Origin: Sulfurimonas sp.
GTDB lineage: Bacteria > Campylobacterota > Campylobacteria > Campylobacterales > Sulfurimonadaceae
Direction of reading: 5' to 3'
DNA: 64,000 bases
NCBI RefSeq assembly: GCF_029027585.1
Contig: NZ_CP093397.1
Location: forward strand, 992,001-1,056,000
Shown here: piece by piece, positions 63,818-64,000 of the stretch
Layout of the letters: the number at the start of each line of letters is the position of its first letter
How positions within the stretch are numbered: position 1 is the first letter of the stretch
The notes under the pieces: model-generated
Told to the model about the DNA's origin: nothing
The model's database searches: none
Seen by the model: only the letters and a program-made list of their open reading frames with translations
Made by a program: the position numbers and the translations under genes

Positions 63818-64000
63818 ATGGGAACATTAGTAAATGGTACAATTAAATGGTTTAACGAAGATAAAGGTTTCGGATTTATCGAACAAGAAGATGGTGGAAA
63901 AGATATATTCGTACATTTCCGTCAAGTTAACAACTCAAGTCATGGACGCGTTTCACTAAATGAAGGTCAAAAAGTAACTTTCGAAATTGGTGAAGGCGAA
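63818..64000 (+). CDS. cold-shock domain protein, N-terminal part
   Basis: The first 61 codons are present before the right edge. The RNA-binding motifs are [13 protein letters not shown] and [16 protein letters not shown] precedes the ATG. Cold-shock proteins melt RNA structures at low temperature or in stress. This version has [20 protein letters not shown] instead of the short CspA loop, a variant usual in Campylobacterota. Confidence 0.93.
   Translation, partial: MGTLVNGTIKWFNEDKGFGFIEQEDGGKDIFVHFRQVNNSSHGRVSLNEGQKVTFEIGEGE

Overview
The window looks like chromosomal DNA of a chemolithotrophic Campylobacterota (epsilonproteobacterium), most like Sulfurimonas. Support comes from strong A+T richness, a ccoNOQP operon trailed by DUF4006 and FixH-like genes, a DUF507 gene beside carA, FliJ and MotE-like flagellar genes, HisZ, and epsilon-type thrS-infC. 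The genus call is inference; no rRNA gene is present.

Bases 1-20400 are mostly ordinary core genome. On the minus strand lie a partial AddB-like nuclease gene, the cbb3 oxidase operon (read ccoN, ccoO, ccoQ, ccoP, DUF4006, a 29-residue ORF, an exported protein, FixH-like), carA-DUF507, fliJ-motE, purA, hisZ and a PLP aminotransferase. A RAYT transposase with its own inverted ends sits in front of uppP. Then follow rdgB, a YajR-like MFS transporter, infC-thrS, ilvD and a Gly-Leu-Cys-Ser tRNA cluster with a clear sigma70 promoter.

From the 3' end of tRNA-Ser to the right edge the DNA is accessory. A first island (about 20.4-49.35 kb) has a P4-type integrase at its left end and a tRNA-derived direct repeat at its right end. 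It carries mobilisation genes (MobC-like, relaxase, and two smaller ORFs nested inside the relaxase in another frame, as in ColE1 mbeB/mbeD). It also holds a long co-directional defence block: SbcD-SbcC, a dGTPase-like HD protein, an unknown 211-residue protein, a Cas4-like/DEDD nuclease (DUF2779), a second dGTPase-like protein, a WYL regulator and a Wadjet JetABCD operon. An outer-membrane barrel operon with a divergent XRE regulator and a HipBA pair complete it. A 19-base repeat (CTAGGTTAATCAAAGTCCC) occurs four times and seems to divide this island into modules.

Beyond the first right end, two further att-like copies (near 56.57 and 63.42 kb) mark additional, partly decayed islands. They contain a fused-frame IS3-type element, a caspase-like protease with a small partner, a frameshifted integrase, broken copies of a winged-helix/nucleotidyltransferase-type pair, a second HipBA pair with three operators exactly 50 bp apart, a Tat/lipobox phosphoesterase, a GH1 beta-glucosidase-like gene without a normal start codon, a lone biotin carboxylase and an AraC/GyrI-like regulator. 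A cold-shock gene runs off the right edge.

The best candidates for something new are the dGTPase / DUF2779 / unknown / dGTPase cassette joined to Wadjet, the two-gene caspase module, and the dispersed module-boundary repeat.
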